The notes beneath the pieces were generated by a model. It saw only the letters and a list, made by a program, of their open reading frames with translations. It did no database searches and was not told where the DNA came from. Source: Priapulus caudatus (taxonomy: Eukaryota > Priapulida > Priapulimorpha > Priapulimorphida > Priapulidae). Taken from it: a DNA stretch of 40,035 bases. A program made the translations under genes and the position numbers. Below are positions 13,926 through 25,081 of the stretch, piece after piece (the first letter of the stretch is position 1; the number at the start of each line of letters is the position of its first letter). Location: contig NW_014577356.1 of the NCBI RefSeq assembly GCF_000485595.1, positions 241,002 to 281,036 on the forward strand, in the 5' to 3' direction.

Positions 13926-14039
13926 AACAATAATTTTGGTGTCTATCTGCAGAGATAGATAAGTCGACGTGCGGCACGCGCGTATGGCATGTTGTTTGTG
14001 TCATAATTCGATTTTTGTTGTTTATGGTTGATTTTATCG

Positions 14040-14300
14040 CATATAACATTTCGATTTATCACACATATAACATTCGATTTATACACATATAACATTCGAT
14101 TTATCGCATATTATTTGATTCCGCATCGAATCAATTCGCTTTTACACGGCATCGAATGATTCGATGCATCATTCGATGCGTGAATCGAATGGATTCGAGT
14201 GCGCGAATCCGAATGATTCGATGCATCATTCGACTTCCACGGCATCGAATGATGCATCGAATCAATTCGATTCACTGCGCATGAATGAATTTGAATCGAA
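14040..14300. repeat. Palindromic TCGAAT array (copy B)
   Basis: Self-complementary words such as TCGAATGATTCGA and GATGCATCATTCGA, in the same order as in copy A. Confidence 0.85.
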
Positions 14301-14621
14301 ATTATGAACAGAATACCACCAATCACGCAGCGGAGTATGTGTATAGCTGGTGACCGGTCGTGACGTCGCGGCGGGGAGGGAGCATGACGAACGAACGGCA
14401 ACAGCGCGCGGACAGAGAGGAAGAAGGCGAAACCTGACGACGTCGCCGGCTCTTCTAAGGTTTAATTGCAAGTCGCGATGCAGGTGAAACACGCGATAGA
14501 TTACGTCTCGTGGTACCGCAAGCACGGAGCCTCGCGTATACATAACGAGTCTGTTTGCTCGCTTATCGCCGTGCCCCCTACGAATTTCACACCAGTGACC
14601 CACACCGGCCTATATATGCCA

Positions 14622-14704
14622 TTTGTGTGTGTGTGTGTGTGGTGCGGTGTCGTGCGGCGTGCGTGTTTGAGTGTGTGTGTGTGTGTGCCGTGTGTGGTGC
14701 TGTG

Positions 14705-14735
<31 letters not shown>

Positions 14736-14745
14736 TGGTGGTCGG
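14622..14745. repeat. (GT)n microsatellite (copy B)
   Basis: GT repeat with CGGTGT interruptions, the counterpart of 9759-9870. Confidence 0.95.
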
Positions 14746-15414
14746 ATGATTTGAGCGGCGGAGCACCGACTCCCATTGTAGCCTATTCCCGCCACAATCC
14801 AGTCCATATTTCAAGGACATAAACGCGGAATAATAATAGACACAGGTCTGCGCGTTGATGACATCAATTTTCCGCGCACGAGATCTAGTTTGCATATTTA
14901 CTGGGATCCAGAATTAAACCGGCGGTTTGCTCCGTGCGAGGGAATTCAGTGCAGTAACGGGTTAAATTCCACTGTCACAAGGCCAGCACACTATACACGC
15001 TGAGCTTGAACGCTAACTTACACACCGAGCCTATCATGCGCGCCTTTGAAGATTGTCCGGAACAAACCATGTCCATAATTTCTAGCCGAGATCTTGATGA
15101 TAAAAAAATCATTACTCTGTTATGAATTGTAACCGCTGCAATCACACGGGTGGGCAAATGTCGCATGTCCGACATCACCGGGAATACATACCATTACCAT
15201 AATCGAGGAAGACTCCGAAGAACGAAGCATAATCCGAGAAGGCTATTGTCGCGAGTCGAAGATACCGCTAACGAACGAACAAAATTGATATGATCTAAAT
15301 GCCTATCTCTATCTATCGCATAAAGTTAAAATCTGAAGTTAATATCCGCCCAATTTCGTCAGTAAACTTCGCACCCTGCTTGTGTAATTCACTAAAAGAT
15401 CGTCGTTTCTGCTC

Positions 15415-16085
15415 AGGTATGCGTAGGCGACTGAATAACAATCGAATGCGTAGCGTCATCGGCGATGCACGGGGGCGACTGCGTCCACGGATGGAGACCC
15501 CGGAACCCTCTGCTGCGTCGTATCTGCTACAGAAACGAAGCCAGGCAGCGATGGGTGACCACCAGGGGCATCAATGCGACCGGCCTCGCATCACACGGAA
15601 GGCCGGCCAACCGCCACCAGCGCGACCAGCGGGCGACGAGGGAAACGCGGAAAGTTGTTCCAGGCAGACACGGTATGCGGCAGCCGACGGACCGATCGCG
15701 TCGTCAGGACTTCGGAAGCATATTCTATCTGCTGGCGCGCGCCTGACACTTCCTGGCCCGCACAACTCCGTCTCGGTGCCTTCTCAACGAACGCACGGAT
15801 TTCGAACGGCGCGAGCGAGGAAAGATCCGAATTCCGTCGGAATTCGGCTGACAGACGGCAGCACCCTGCGCCGGTCTGGGCGGGCGGATCCAACCTTCGT
15901 CAAGTTAAGAGACCTACGGGCAACCGCGCCTCGGACCGTCCGGCGGATCGGGCGCCACCCAACGCGATGCCGCGAGTGACGGCTGTCAGCCGGGAACGAC
16001 CGCATCCGGAGTGTGGCTCCGCGGAGTTTATATCGGACTCTGGTAGAACGACTGGAGACACCCACTCGCAACCGCCCCGAGGGGA
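15415..16085 (+). pseudogene. Frameshifted counterpart of the copy C open frame (copy B)
   Basis: Same region as 10554-11220 in copy A and 32684-33331 in copy C. Several small indels relative to both copies break it into short frames. Whether the breaks are biological or sequencing error cannot be decided from the sequence alone. Confidence 0.5.
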
Positions 16086-16190
16086 GGAAGAGAAGAGGAG
16101 GAGGAGGAGGAGAGGAGAGGAAGAGGAGGAGAGCGAGGAGGAGGAAAGAGAAGAGAAGGAGGAGGAGCGACGGAGGAGGAGAGACGCCCT
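16081..16190. repeat. GGA/GAA trinucleotide tract (copy B)
   Basis: Imperfect AGG/GGA repeat corresponding to 11216-11310. Confidence 0.92.
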
Positions 16191-16614
16191 CCCTTACGTG
16201 CCTCCGGGAGAAACCTTCAACCCGTTCACAACTACACCGAAGCCGGCAACAGGCCGAGGCGAACCCGGATCCCGGTCGTTCCGAACCGGCCGGTTCTCTA
16301 CAATGCCGTACGCTTGTATCGTCCGATGGAGAGAACGGAAGTAGAGAGGGGGCGAGAGGCCGCCGTGGCGGCGTGCCGCCACCAGGTAGCGCTGCCACGT
16401 TCACCGGACGATGCACAGTCCGGATAGCGCGCGCGGTGCTGCGATACGCGGACGAGATTCCGGAGGCGTTGCGAGGGCGGTGGGTTTCAAGCGGGCGGGA
16501 GAAACGCGGGCGCCGCGATCCAGTGCAGCGACCACACGCGGCCACCGGTGCGCTTGGAAAAGTACCTAGCCGACCCTTACCACCACCACAGTTCTGTCAG
16601 GCACCTCGAGAGAG

Positions 16615-16780
16615 AACAGCAGCGCAGCGGCAGCACATACAACAACAACAAGCAAACAGCGCGCCACTAGGCAGCCAACAGCAGCAGCGCCAGGCAACAA
16701 CAAGCGAACAGCAGGCAACAGCAGAGTCACAACAACCCAGCACGGCAGACAGGCAACACTAGCAACAACACCACAGCAGG
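16615..16780. repeat. CAA/CAG tract (copy B)
   Basis: Imperfect CAACAA and CAGCAG units corresponding to 11735-11910. Confidence 0.85.
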
Positions 16781-17395
16781 CAGGCAGCGAGGAGGAGAGG
16801 AGGGAAGCGGGATGACTATAACCCATACGGCCTGGCTGGGCGCTGCCAGCGGGAACCGCAGACTGACGTAGAGACGCGACAGGCCTCTGCGGTGGCTAAG
16901 CGTGCTCGAGCCGCAGACGGCCAACAGGAATGACTACCTACCCGTACGGAGGCTTCGGGGATAGAGGATGCGCTACCGGAATGTGCAGGCTCCCGGAGAG
17001 ATCCCGGCGATCGTGACGTCATATTCGAAGACGCAAGAAGGGCGCGCGAGCGAAAAGTCGTGCGTCAGTGTTAACGGTTTGCTGCTGAGCAGCTGCTCGC
17101 CTTGATGCGAGAGCTCTATCCAACCAGGTCGCGGGCGCCCGAACGCCCGCAGGCAGCCGAGATTATTTGACAGTTGACGGAGTTTTTCAACGACCGCACG
17201 AGACGCAACGCCACCTGCCGCTTTAACGGTTCGAAAGCGTTACGCATGTGAGCGGAATTCGATCATCGCGAGGAAGTGGGACGTCTCCATTTGCGGAACG
17301 ATTACGAACATTCTAACGAACGTGTTGGGTGGCGTTTTTACGGCTCTGTTTTAACAAAGAGGTGGCATAGCTGTTTAAGTGTTGAGTGAGAGCAG

Positions 17396-17548
17396 AGGAG
17401 AGGTCGATAGAGAGAGAGATGAGAGAGAGAGAGAGAGAGAGACAGCGAGAGAGAGAGAGAGACCAGAGAGAGCGAGAGAGAGACAGAGATAGATTAGATA
17501 GCATACAGAGATAGATCAAATAGATAGATAGAGTAAAGAGGAGATTAG

Positions 17549-17602
<54 letters not shown>

Positions 17603-17726
17603 ATATGATGTATACGATAGATAGATAGTATAGATAGATAGATAGATAGATAGATAGATTAGATAGATAGATAGATCAGATAGCTAGAGGGCGAGAGGAG
17701 CAGAGAGAGTGTTAGAGAGTGGCGAG

Positions 17727-17794
<68 letters not shown>

Positions 17795-17817
17795 TAGAGA
17801 GAGAGAGAGAGAGAGAG

Positions 17818-17852
<35 letters not shown>

Positions 17853-18131
17853 ATGAGAGTGCGAGTAGATAAGAGAGAAGTGGCGGAGTAGAGAGAGAGG
17901 AGAGAGAGAGCAGAGAGAGAGAGAGAGAAGAAGAGAGACGAAGAAGAGAGAGAGAGAGATTAGAGGAGAGAGAGTAATGAGAAAGAGAGAGATGAAGACG
18001 AGAGAGAGAGAGGAGAAGAGAGAGAGAAGAAGGCGAGGTGACGAGAGAGTGAAAAAGTGAGAGTAGGAGAAAGAGAGAGAGAGAGAGAGAGGAGAGGAGA
18101 GAGGAGAGAGGGGGGAGAAAGAAGAGAGAGA
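17396..18131. repeat. (GA)n and (GATA)n satellite-like block
   Basis: GAGA tract (17396-17500), GATA tract (about 17500-17690), then a second long GAGA tract with irregular insertions up to 18131. The whole block is low complexity, and open frames across it are artefacts. Confidence 0.96.
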
Positions 18132-18301
18132 ACATTTAATCGTATGTTTTTTTTAAACTTTGATCTTTGAAAAGCGAGAAAAAAAGAAACTGAATGACAA
18201 CACAGTTCATATATTAAGATTCTTCGTTCTGGTCGATCGGTCGGAAAGATAATCGCTATTTTAGCTCCCCATACTAACCAGTTTTCGCTCTGTTCACACT
18301 T

Positions 18302-18592
18302 AGCACTATCTTATCTATCTATCTTTCTTAGCACTATCTTATCTATCTATCTTTCTAGCACTATCTTATCTATCTATCTTTCTTGGCACTATCTTATCTA
18401 TCTATCTTTCTTGGCACTATCTTATCTTATCTATCTTTCCAGCACTATCTTATCTATCTATCTTTCTTAGCACTATCTTATCTATCTATCTTTCTAGCAC
18501 TATCTTATCTATCTATCTTTCTTAGCACTATCTTATCTATCTATCTTTCTAGCACTATCTTATCTATCTATCTTTCTTAGCACTATCACATC
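18302..18592. repeat. Minisatellite, 27-28-bp unit, about ten copies
   Basis: The unit is GCACTATCTTATCTATCTAT followed by CTTTCTTA. Copies vary mainly by TTAG, TAG, TTGG or CCAG before GCAC. It looks like a TATC microsatellite that acquired a GCACTATC segment and then expanded as a higher-order unit. It ends about 100 bp before the first recognised ZP exon. Confidence 0.92.
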
Positions 18593-18699
18593 ATACAGCA
18601 GAGAACTCCAGTTACGCACCATCAATCATCTCATATTATCATATATCTCATTATCTCATATAGCGTGTGTAAATTAATAAGTAAATTTCTCGTTCGCAG

Positions 18700-18890
18700 A
18701 TGTCCGCGTCTCTTGCGACATCGAGGCAAACCGCATGACCGTCGACATGCAGTTTAAGGACGACTTCAGCGGAGTGCTGTACAGTAAAGGTTACTACAAG
18801 AGCGACATATGCCGGGTGTCGGCGACAGGGGGCACGCGCCACCGCATCGTCTTCCCGCTTGACCTCTGCGGGACAGAAGTCATCAAGACG
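18700..18890 (+). CDS. ZP-domain membrane protein, exon with start of ZP-N
   Basis: First recognised exon of a ZP-domain protein. These are secreted or membrane-anchored proteins that polymerise into extracellular matrices such as apical cuticle. The acceptor TTCGCAG precedes 18700 and the donor GTGAGT follows 18890. The reading frame starts with the last two bases of a codon. Visible are VRVSC (first ZP cysteine), a DFSGVLYSKG stretch typical of ZP-N, a second Cys in SDICRV, and RHRIVFPLDLCGTE with the third. The ZP domain begins almost at the exon start, so only a signal peptide and a short linker should be missing upstream. Paralogous cuticle ZP families cannot be told apart here. Confidence 0.9.
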
Positions 18891-18918
18891 GTGAGTTTAA
18901 CTCGAGATCTGCTCCCCA

Positions 18919-18942
18919 CTATGGCTATGGCTATGGCTATGG
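18919..18942. repeat. CTATGG hexamer, four copies
   Basis: Perfect tandem repeat of four CTATGG units, 28 bp inside the intron after the donor at 18891. Confidence 0.95.
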
Positions 18943-19753
18943 CTGCCAGACGAGTAGTCTGAAATACTATAAGCACGAGCGTATAAGCTATAATAAGCTA
19001 TAATACTATAAGCTATAAGTGCATGTGCTCACTGAGACTAGTTATCTCATGATGTTAATGTAATGACTCATTACTCATAATCAGTGTTGGATAATGAAAG
19101 GGGGTTAGACAAAGATGTACGCAGGAAAAAATACGTTGATGTAGTGGTTTAGACGGTAGGAGAGCGTGTGAAACAGAGAGATTTTTTTTATTGGAATTCA
19201 TATGCCGCCTAAACATTATTCCCGAGTATTTACTTTTTAATTTACAAAAAAAATTCTAAATTATATACGTTTATTGCTTATTACATGCGTAAATTACACT
19301 TTTGAAATATGTGTTACTGCTAAGAATGCTTTTCGAATGACGATTGTTACTGATATTTGAAGTGTCAATTTCGTAGTTATTCGCAATTGTTGCATATATT
19401 CTCTTTAAAGAACACCGATCTCGGAAATAATGTCGGAGAAAATACTCGGCAATAATCTTTAGCTGGGACATGGGTTCCAATATAGGTGCCAAGAAGAGAG
19501 CCTTGTATGCGGCGGCACCCGCCAGTGAAAATTGTGAATCTTTTCATTAGCCCATGCACCAGGCTAGTAGCCCAGTAGGGAACCCGAAAATTATGATTAT
19601 GGGTTCCAATAATAGAAAATCTCTCTGTTTTACATGCTTCTCACCCGTCCAAACCACTACATCATCGTTTTTTCCTTGCGTACATCTCTGTCTAACCCCG
19701 TTTCATTATCCAACACAGATCAGTGCTCATTGTTCTCTCTCTGGCTTCTACAG

Positions 19754-19911
19754 GGTGGCAATTTCCAAGGTAACGTCTTCTATAACAACACTGTCGTCGT
19801 GATGAACGAGGCTGCGTGGGGAGTGCTAGAGGTGAACGATAGAGCCTTCTCCGTGTCCTGCCTCTGGACAGGATCAGCGGCTAAAACAGTGGACTACGGC
19901 CTACTCGTACC
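19754..19911 (+). CDS. ZP-domain membrane protein, second recognised exon (rest of ZP-N)
   Basis: The acceptor TTCTACAG precedes 19754 and the donor GTTAGT follows 19911. It enters in phase 0, as the previous exon requires, and leaves two bases of a Pro codon. It carries the end of ZP-N: GNVFYNNTVVVMNE, a tryptophan, and FSVSCLWTGS with the fourth conserved Cys, then the linker VDYGLLVP. The preceding intron is 863 bp. The following intron is 5.2 kb and contains the hairpin at 20102 and the retroelement. Confidence 0.9.
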
Positions 19912-20101
19912 GTTAGTATTGTTACCTATACACTATAATACATACTATACATTCGTATAGGCAGTGCGCATGCGTCGGTTGGTAAATCACATTGTACGAG
20001 CTGGGTGGATGAGGTGGTTGCTACTTAGGCTAACCTGGTGATTGCGTCTGCGCCGTGGGTCGTTGTCATGACGACCACAACCATGTGACGACATATATAG
20101 T

Positions 20102-20160
20102 GTATACGCCATAGATATCATATAACAACAATATATTGTTATATGATATCTATGGTATAC
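20102..20160. repeat. Near-perfect 59-bp hairpin palindrome
   Basis: Left arm 20102-20128, loop 20129-20135, right arm 20136-20160. The arms match base for base except for an extra CG in the left arm (GTATACGCC against GTATACC). It lies in an intron of the ZP gene. No target duplication is visible, so it may be a foldback-element remnant or simply an unstable inverted duplication. Confidence 0.9.
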
Positions 20161-20449
20161 GCGTATTTGCAATTATAATAATGCAGAGCTTACCTCGAGG
20201 ATGTCTCCTAATGTGTAAAACTCTACGACACTGCTAGGTTATGTAAGTCGTAAGGACAATGGTTGGCCGTCGGGGGATTGTGCCACGCTGTGCAGCACAC
20301 ATAGAGCGGGAATTTTTAGTGTAATTACATTCACTTACATGTTTAGCATAGCGGTCGCGTCCGAGCTGCATACTATATAACCAACAAAGAAATATAAATT
20401 TACAATAGGATAATAACTCAATATATGTGATATATATATAGGGTGATAG

Positions 20450-20799
20450 CGGGTCTGCTCAAGACCCCAGGCAACAGCCAGTGCCTCGCCCTCGATGGGT
20501 GCGTACCGTTGCTCACAAGAGGACAGGAAGCGCGACCCTGCCAGCGTAATTCGCCATCCGTCTATGCAGCAGTCCGGCAGCCCTGATGTGCACATGCAGT
20601 GTTGCTGGAGCAGGACATATCCGATCCCTCGAGTGGACCAGTCAGGGCGGAGGCAAGTGCACTTCCCAGTGTCGAAAATCTTAACGCCACTTCGTATCGC
20701 CTGTACGATTGCTCTCTTTGAGGCGGTGAAGGCCGCATCCAACTCAGGCGTCCAGCAGAATTTCTGTTTCGGGCTCAAAAAGGGTTTGAATGGCGCCAT
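20450..20799 (-). pseudogene. Retroelement RNase H region (partial)
   Basis: Frame with SPKQKFCWTPELDAAF, a typical RT thumb/connection segment, followed by RGIGYVLLQQH and RFLSSCEQRYAPIEGEALAV, which fit the start of a gypsy-type RNase H. Similarity ends near 20450 and the rest of RNase H and the integrase are absent. Confidence 0.8.
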
Positions 20800-20820
20800 G
20801 ACATCTGAAAGCCAGCAAAG

Positions 20821-21075
20821 TCAGCCTCCCGCCAGGCAAACTGGAACTTGTCTGGGTTCAAGATTCCACCAGTGCGTCTCGAGGTCGGCGTCATAGTGGA
20901 TTGTATCGACACAACGTTCATTCCGCTCAATGTCGGAGAGGATGGCATCGAATCGACGGTTGTAGCCATCACCGGACGACAAGAAGCCCTGGGGTGCCCG
21001 AGTATAGCGCCACCGTCCAAACGGCGTGATAAAGGCTGTCAGGTGACGGTCCGACTCGCGAAGAGGCACAGAGTG
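20821..21075 (-). pseudogene. Retroelement reverse transcriptase, palm fragment
   Basis: Shows FITPFGRWRYTRAPQGFLSS, the conserved RT palm stretch. The active-site box reads CVDT where the family has two adjacent aspartates, so a catalytic Asp is missing. The frame then shifts, and NPDKFQFAWREADFAGF continues in another frame down to about 20775. Confidence 0.85.
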
Positions 21076-22400
21076 GTAGCCGTTCCAGGCGTCAGTGACG
21101 GTCTTTCAGGTCTGCCGTGGGATACGCCGAGCGAGGTGGAAAGGCGATTCAGACGCGAAGGTCTCCCGTTTACAGTGCTTATTGAGGGGGAGAGGTCCAC
21201 AGTGCGCCGTGGGGTTCCGTCATGCTTGCGCGTGACTACCATGCGATGGCACCAGGTGTCTGGTTCACCATACGGGACCTTCTCAATCACGCCCAAGGCC
21301 GCATCCCTTATCAGGTCCTCATACACTCTTTGTTGCCAGTGCAACGGCACCGGTGCGGCCGTGTAACACGTGCGTGGTTGTGCGTCGGATTCTAGGTGAA
21401 TCTCCACTGGTGGGCCAGCCATGCACGGGAGTGGTCGATGAGGACATGTGTTGAAAGTTGATGCAGCGTTGCGGTCGAGAAGCCATTGCTTCATCTTCTC
21501 GTTGTCCTCTGGTTTGCAGGGAAACGGGAAGGTTGCCGGGCGTTGAGGTGCCGCACTGCGCTGAGGGCAACTGCATGTGATGCTCTCATCGTGTTGTGCA
21601 CTGCAGCCAGCGTTGAGGGCACGGGTTGGGTTGATAGAGGGAGACATTACCGCAGATTGCGCATTCGCTAAGCCCGACCAAACGCCACCAACCGACGGAA
21701 AGCTCCTGTTAATGATTTCTAGATCCAGCATGGTCTCGTATGATAAATAGAGATCAGTTACATCTTGGCTGACGTACACCATGGAGCGAGCGGTGATACC
21801 GGTGCCATCTGGTGCTCGGCCCTGTAGGCAGGCGAAAAACCCTCCGTCAATGGCGATGGGCGAGGAGTTAGCAGCGTTGAGCCCAAGCTTCACTGGCAAG
21901 GGACCGCTTTGGGAGAAGCCGGCGTCCAGGTACGAGTGGAGTGACCACAAGTTTGACTGCGCCCCGGTGTCTGTGATTGCTCTTGCAACACTTTTGCGGT
22001 GGGACGAGGGTCTACCGCACCCATGCTTCACCATGGAGATGGCGACCTCGACGCGTGGGTGATCTGCTAGGCGGGCACGACGCCATTCACCAGCACGGAA
22101 TATATGATGTTCCAGGAGAACAACCTCGGGTTTCTTGCGGCGGCGGCAGCGACGTCGTCGCGGTGATGGGGATCCGCTGCCAGGTGCAGTGCATGCCGAG
22201 ACTTGAGCGACCAAGGACGAAGGTGTTGCTGCCAGCGCATTTGCCTCTGCTGTGGGTGCAGTGGCACGCCCTCTACCGCGCCCCCTCCGACGGCTTGCAC
22301 GGAAGCAATCGATACTCTGCTTGTGGGGTTTTGAGTTCCAGCCGAAGGCGTTCTCAGTGAACAGGTAGAATAACTTGCCGCAATCAGGGCACGGCGCATG
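21039..22400 (-). pseudogene. Retroelement protease and RT N-terminus
   Basis: Open from about 22400, starting with a CPDCGK cysteine pair that could be part of a nucleic-acid-binding knuckle. A retroviral-type aspartic protease follows, with the catalytic motif DTGAQSN near 22010 and IDGGFFACLQG. Further on is an RT start with VIEKVPYGEP, WCHRMVV and DGTPRRTVDLSP, after which the frame is lost. The product would lie between gag and the RT palm fragment, as in Ty3/gypsy elements. Confidence 0.85.
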
Positions 22401-22466
22401 CTGCTGTCTGAATGTGGCAGGTCCCGGATTCCTGGCGCTTTGGCGGCAACCGGTGGCGGGTCGACT

Positions 22467-23120
22467 TTAGGCGGCGCGTTGGCGCGTCTGAATGTGGACA
22501 CAGCCGAGAGAGACGACGACGATGGAAAAGCATTTCGTGCCATTTCCTTGCTCGGGGAAAAGGGCAATGACGTCGTTCACAGCCTTCTTTTGAATATCCT
22601 CAGCGGCGAGCGCCTCACGGCGTATGTCTATGTCAGTGATGCCGGCGAGGAGGACGTTACGAATCATCTCGTCTGTGTAGTCGTCCTCGATGGTCGATCC
22701 GCACTCACACGTACATTTACTTCTAAAGCCACACGTTTCCGCTTTGCCATGAACGCGCGCCGCGAATGCGCGGAAGAGCTCGTCTGCGCCCTGTCGCATC
22801 TGTACCAGCTCGGCACGAAGGACGCCCGTGGCGACGGGGATGACGGTAAACGCGCGCATTACCGCTAGAACCTCCTCGATGCACTTGTCCATGATGGAAG
22901 GGTCTGATTTGACGATGACGTCGGATAGGGCATCGCTCGCGCACTGGAGTAGCTGCCGGGGTGCCGAAGTGTTGTCGATCTCCGATCCACGACGAAATGC
23001 TTCCCACCGGCGCACGAAGGTGTTCCACGTCTCAGTTTCCACGCCCATGTCGATGCGGGGGCGCTCGAGTTTTGGACCTTTTCTGACGGACGGTCTTCGT
23101 GGGTTGGTGCGATAGCGCAT
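22467..23120 (-). pseudogene. Retroelement gag-like frame
   Basis: Frame of 217 codons upstream of the protease. It contains ETWNTFVRRWEAFRRGS and an FRAFAARVHGKAETCGF segment followed by CTCECG, a pattern found in capsid-like gag proteins of this group, and DDYTDEMIRNVLLAGI. The last third appears to be read in a shifted frame, and the join to the protease frame is not intact. Assignment rests on position and general pattern. Confidence 0.7.
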
Positions 23121-23595
23121 GAATATTCAATGCGGCGATGGCGATACCCTTAGTGGTGTCTTCCGTCTGGTATTTACATCCCAGGATGGGGCAGGCAACT
23201 ATCACCATAGCGAAAGCAGGAAGGTGTCGCTTACATAAAGAAGAACTCGTTTCCTGAATAAGGTTTTATATCACTAGGAGTAAAATATTTTAATACTGCA
23301 ACAATATTTACCAAGAAACGGTAGTAATTATATTTTACCGTCATGAACATTTGCAAGTATGGTGATGAGTCGGGTCGATGTAGTAATAATTTGATTGCCA
23401 TATTGTTTTTTATATTATAGATTCTTACTGAAGGGAGTGACAATGTTTGCATACATCTATGTCTACGATCACTGGAAGCTTTTCACCTTACCTTGGAATT
23501 CGCCGTGAACTTGGCTTATCTGTTTCATTGGTGTAGATTTCGGCTACTATTGGTTCCATCGGATGGCTCATTATTAGTAATAATTATTACTATGT

Positions 23596-23642
23596 TCTGT
23601 ACTTTATCAACATTTTTCTTTCTTTCTTTCTTTATCTGTCTA

Positions 23643-23678
<36 letters not shown>

Positions 23679-23795
23679 TATCCCTGTCTATCTCAGACAC
23701 TCTCTCCCACTCTCTGCCTGTCTGTCTCTCTCTCCTTCTCTCTTAATCTCCTTGTTTCTATGCCTTTCCCTCTCTCTCTCTTGCTTTCTTAATCT
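23596..23795. repeat. CT-rich tract with short CA run
   Basis: TTTC, TCTC and CACACA units in the ZP intron, low complexity. Confidence 0.9.
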
Positions 23796-25081
23796 CACAT
23801 CTTTATTTCTGCTCTCATTCTAACCGATTCATACATTCCTTATCGCCTCTGCCTTCCTCTCCCCTCCCTGACTGTCAGGGTGTCAACACAGCTAAAAACA
23901 CAACTTGTGGTTGTCCCATGTGTTTCAGAAGTCAACGTGATATGGGCAGCACATCAGGTGCGCCACAGTTCTGAAGAATACAACTTAACTACGGCATTGC
24001 GGCAGTCAGTTGTGCAAACCTACACTTCAATTGTGAGTTGTTTTTTATATAAAGAGAAATAGTATGCATTTACATATGCAACATGCACAGTTTAAAAAAA
24101 AACGTACGTGGCACAATATATCACAACTTCTTTATCTAAAATAAGCGAGAATGTACAGATTATTCATTTATTTAAAGACAGTACATTGATCTAAGATATA
24201 TTAACATGAGCTTGCAAGCTTCTCACCATCAGTGCAATAATGAAAAAGCAGTATAGATAAAAAGTGTTAGCTTAAGGAGCGACAAGTGACGATGCTGAGA
24301 TGTTGGTGGACAAGTATAAACACACGTATGTTTACTTCCAAAGTGTGGGAGAATAATCACAGTAAATAGGATTATTGGAATTCTTGCACAAAGTTATCGC
24401 TTGCCGTGTCCTCATTTGCTGTTGCAGGTGTTTTACTTGCCACTTGCACTCGCTGTGCCACCGCCAATGTACATGGTTCACAGTCAGTTCAACCTACTCT
24501 ACCAGTTCTGGATACATACTACCGAGATACCGAGATCCGAACCCCGAATACCGAGATCGTGCACTCACTAGGGCCCCTGGAGTACATACTAAACACACCA
24601 AGTCACCATAGAGTACACCATTGTATAGTCTTGTCATATGCATTGGTTACAGCATATCAGATTGTGACTGATGAATTATTTAGCAAATTATCAAATGTCA
24701 AGGTTAGCTGATTGTGAAATAGAGACAACAGATGCACCCACTCATGCACACACTCACAGGTAGGCAATGTCATTATCAACGCGCATGCGCAGTCATGTCA
24801 TCTGTGCGTCTATCAGAGGTCGTGTTGCGTGACGTGACCGCATTCTCTCATGCGACAACACGTTGACGTGCTTGACATTGACAAACGGTCGCATGGCACA
24901 CCGATCATTGAGGACACTTCCGTTAATCCGAGCCCCCCAGAAGTTAGAATCATCGACGTAGCATATCCTGCCTGAAGGGCACACTTGTTTAATGAAACGT
25001 TCACGTGTTTAACACAGCTTGACGCAAACGAGCGGGTATTAGATGCGAGAAGGTAATACGGCAAGGTACGTTTTACTGCAG
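23796..25081. other. Intronic DNA, nothing recognised
   Basis: Remainder of the intron between ZP exons ending at 19911 and starting at 25082. It contains a short repeat of TACCGAGA words near 24518-24560 and no recognised gene. The flanking exons join in frame without any exon from this stretch. Confidence 0.6.

Larger units (their letters stand above)
13481..17405 (+). repeat. Composite 3.9-kb repeat, copy B
   Basis: Same order of parts as copy A: CT tract 13640-13925, palindromic array 14040-14300, GT repeat 14622-14742, GAGCACC block from about 14760, acceptor-like site near 15415, GC-rich frame, GGA tract 16081-16190 and CAA/CAG tract 16615-16780. Every part is shared, but single-base indels occur every few tens of bases. 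It starts at the assembly gap, so its left end is not real. Confidence 0.85.
20450..23120 (-). mobile_element. Truncated Ty3/gypsy-like retroelement with gag and partial pol
   Basis: Minus-strand element inside the 5.2-kb ZP intron. In transcription order it shows a gag-like frame, an aspartic protease segment, the N-terminal half of a reverse transcriptase, further RT pieces and the start of RNase H. No integrase and no flanking LTRs are seen. At least three frame changes interrupt pol. The motif style resembles the widespread K02A2.6-like group of invertebrate gypsy relatives, which is judged from memory of the family. It must be an old insertion with no autonomous activity, and it does not disturb the phases of the host exons. 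Confidence 0.88.

Noticed and set aside
20450-23225. LTRs around the retroelement
   Set aside because: Only a short GGTGATAG word appears near both edges, in inverted orientation; no direct long terminal repeat is visible.
23929-24032. Exon-like segment with TGTTTCAG acceptor and GTGAGT donor in the ZP intron
   Set aside because: At 104 bp it would break the frame between the ZP exons ending at 19911 and starting at 25082, which join correctly without it.
24406-24711. 101-codon frame beginning after TTGCAG in the ZP intron
   Set aside because: No recognisable family, contains small TACCGAGA repeats and is not needed for the ZP frame.
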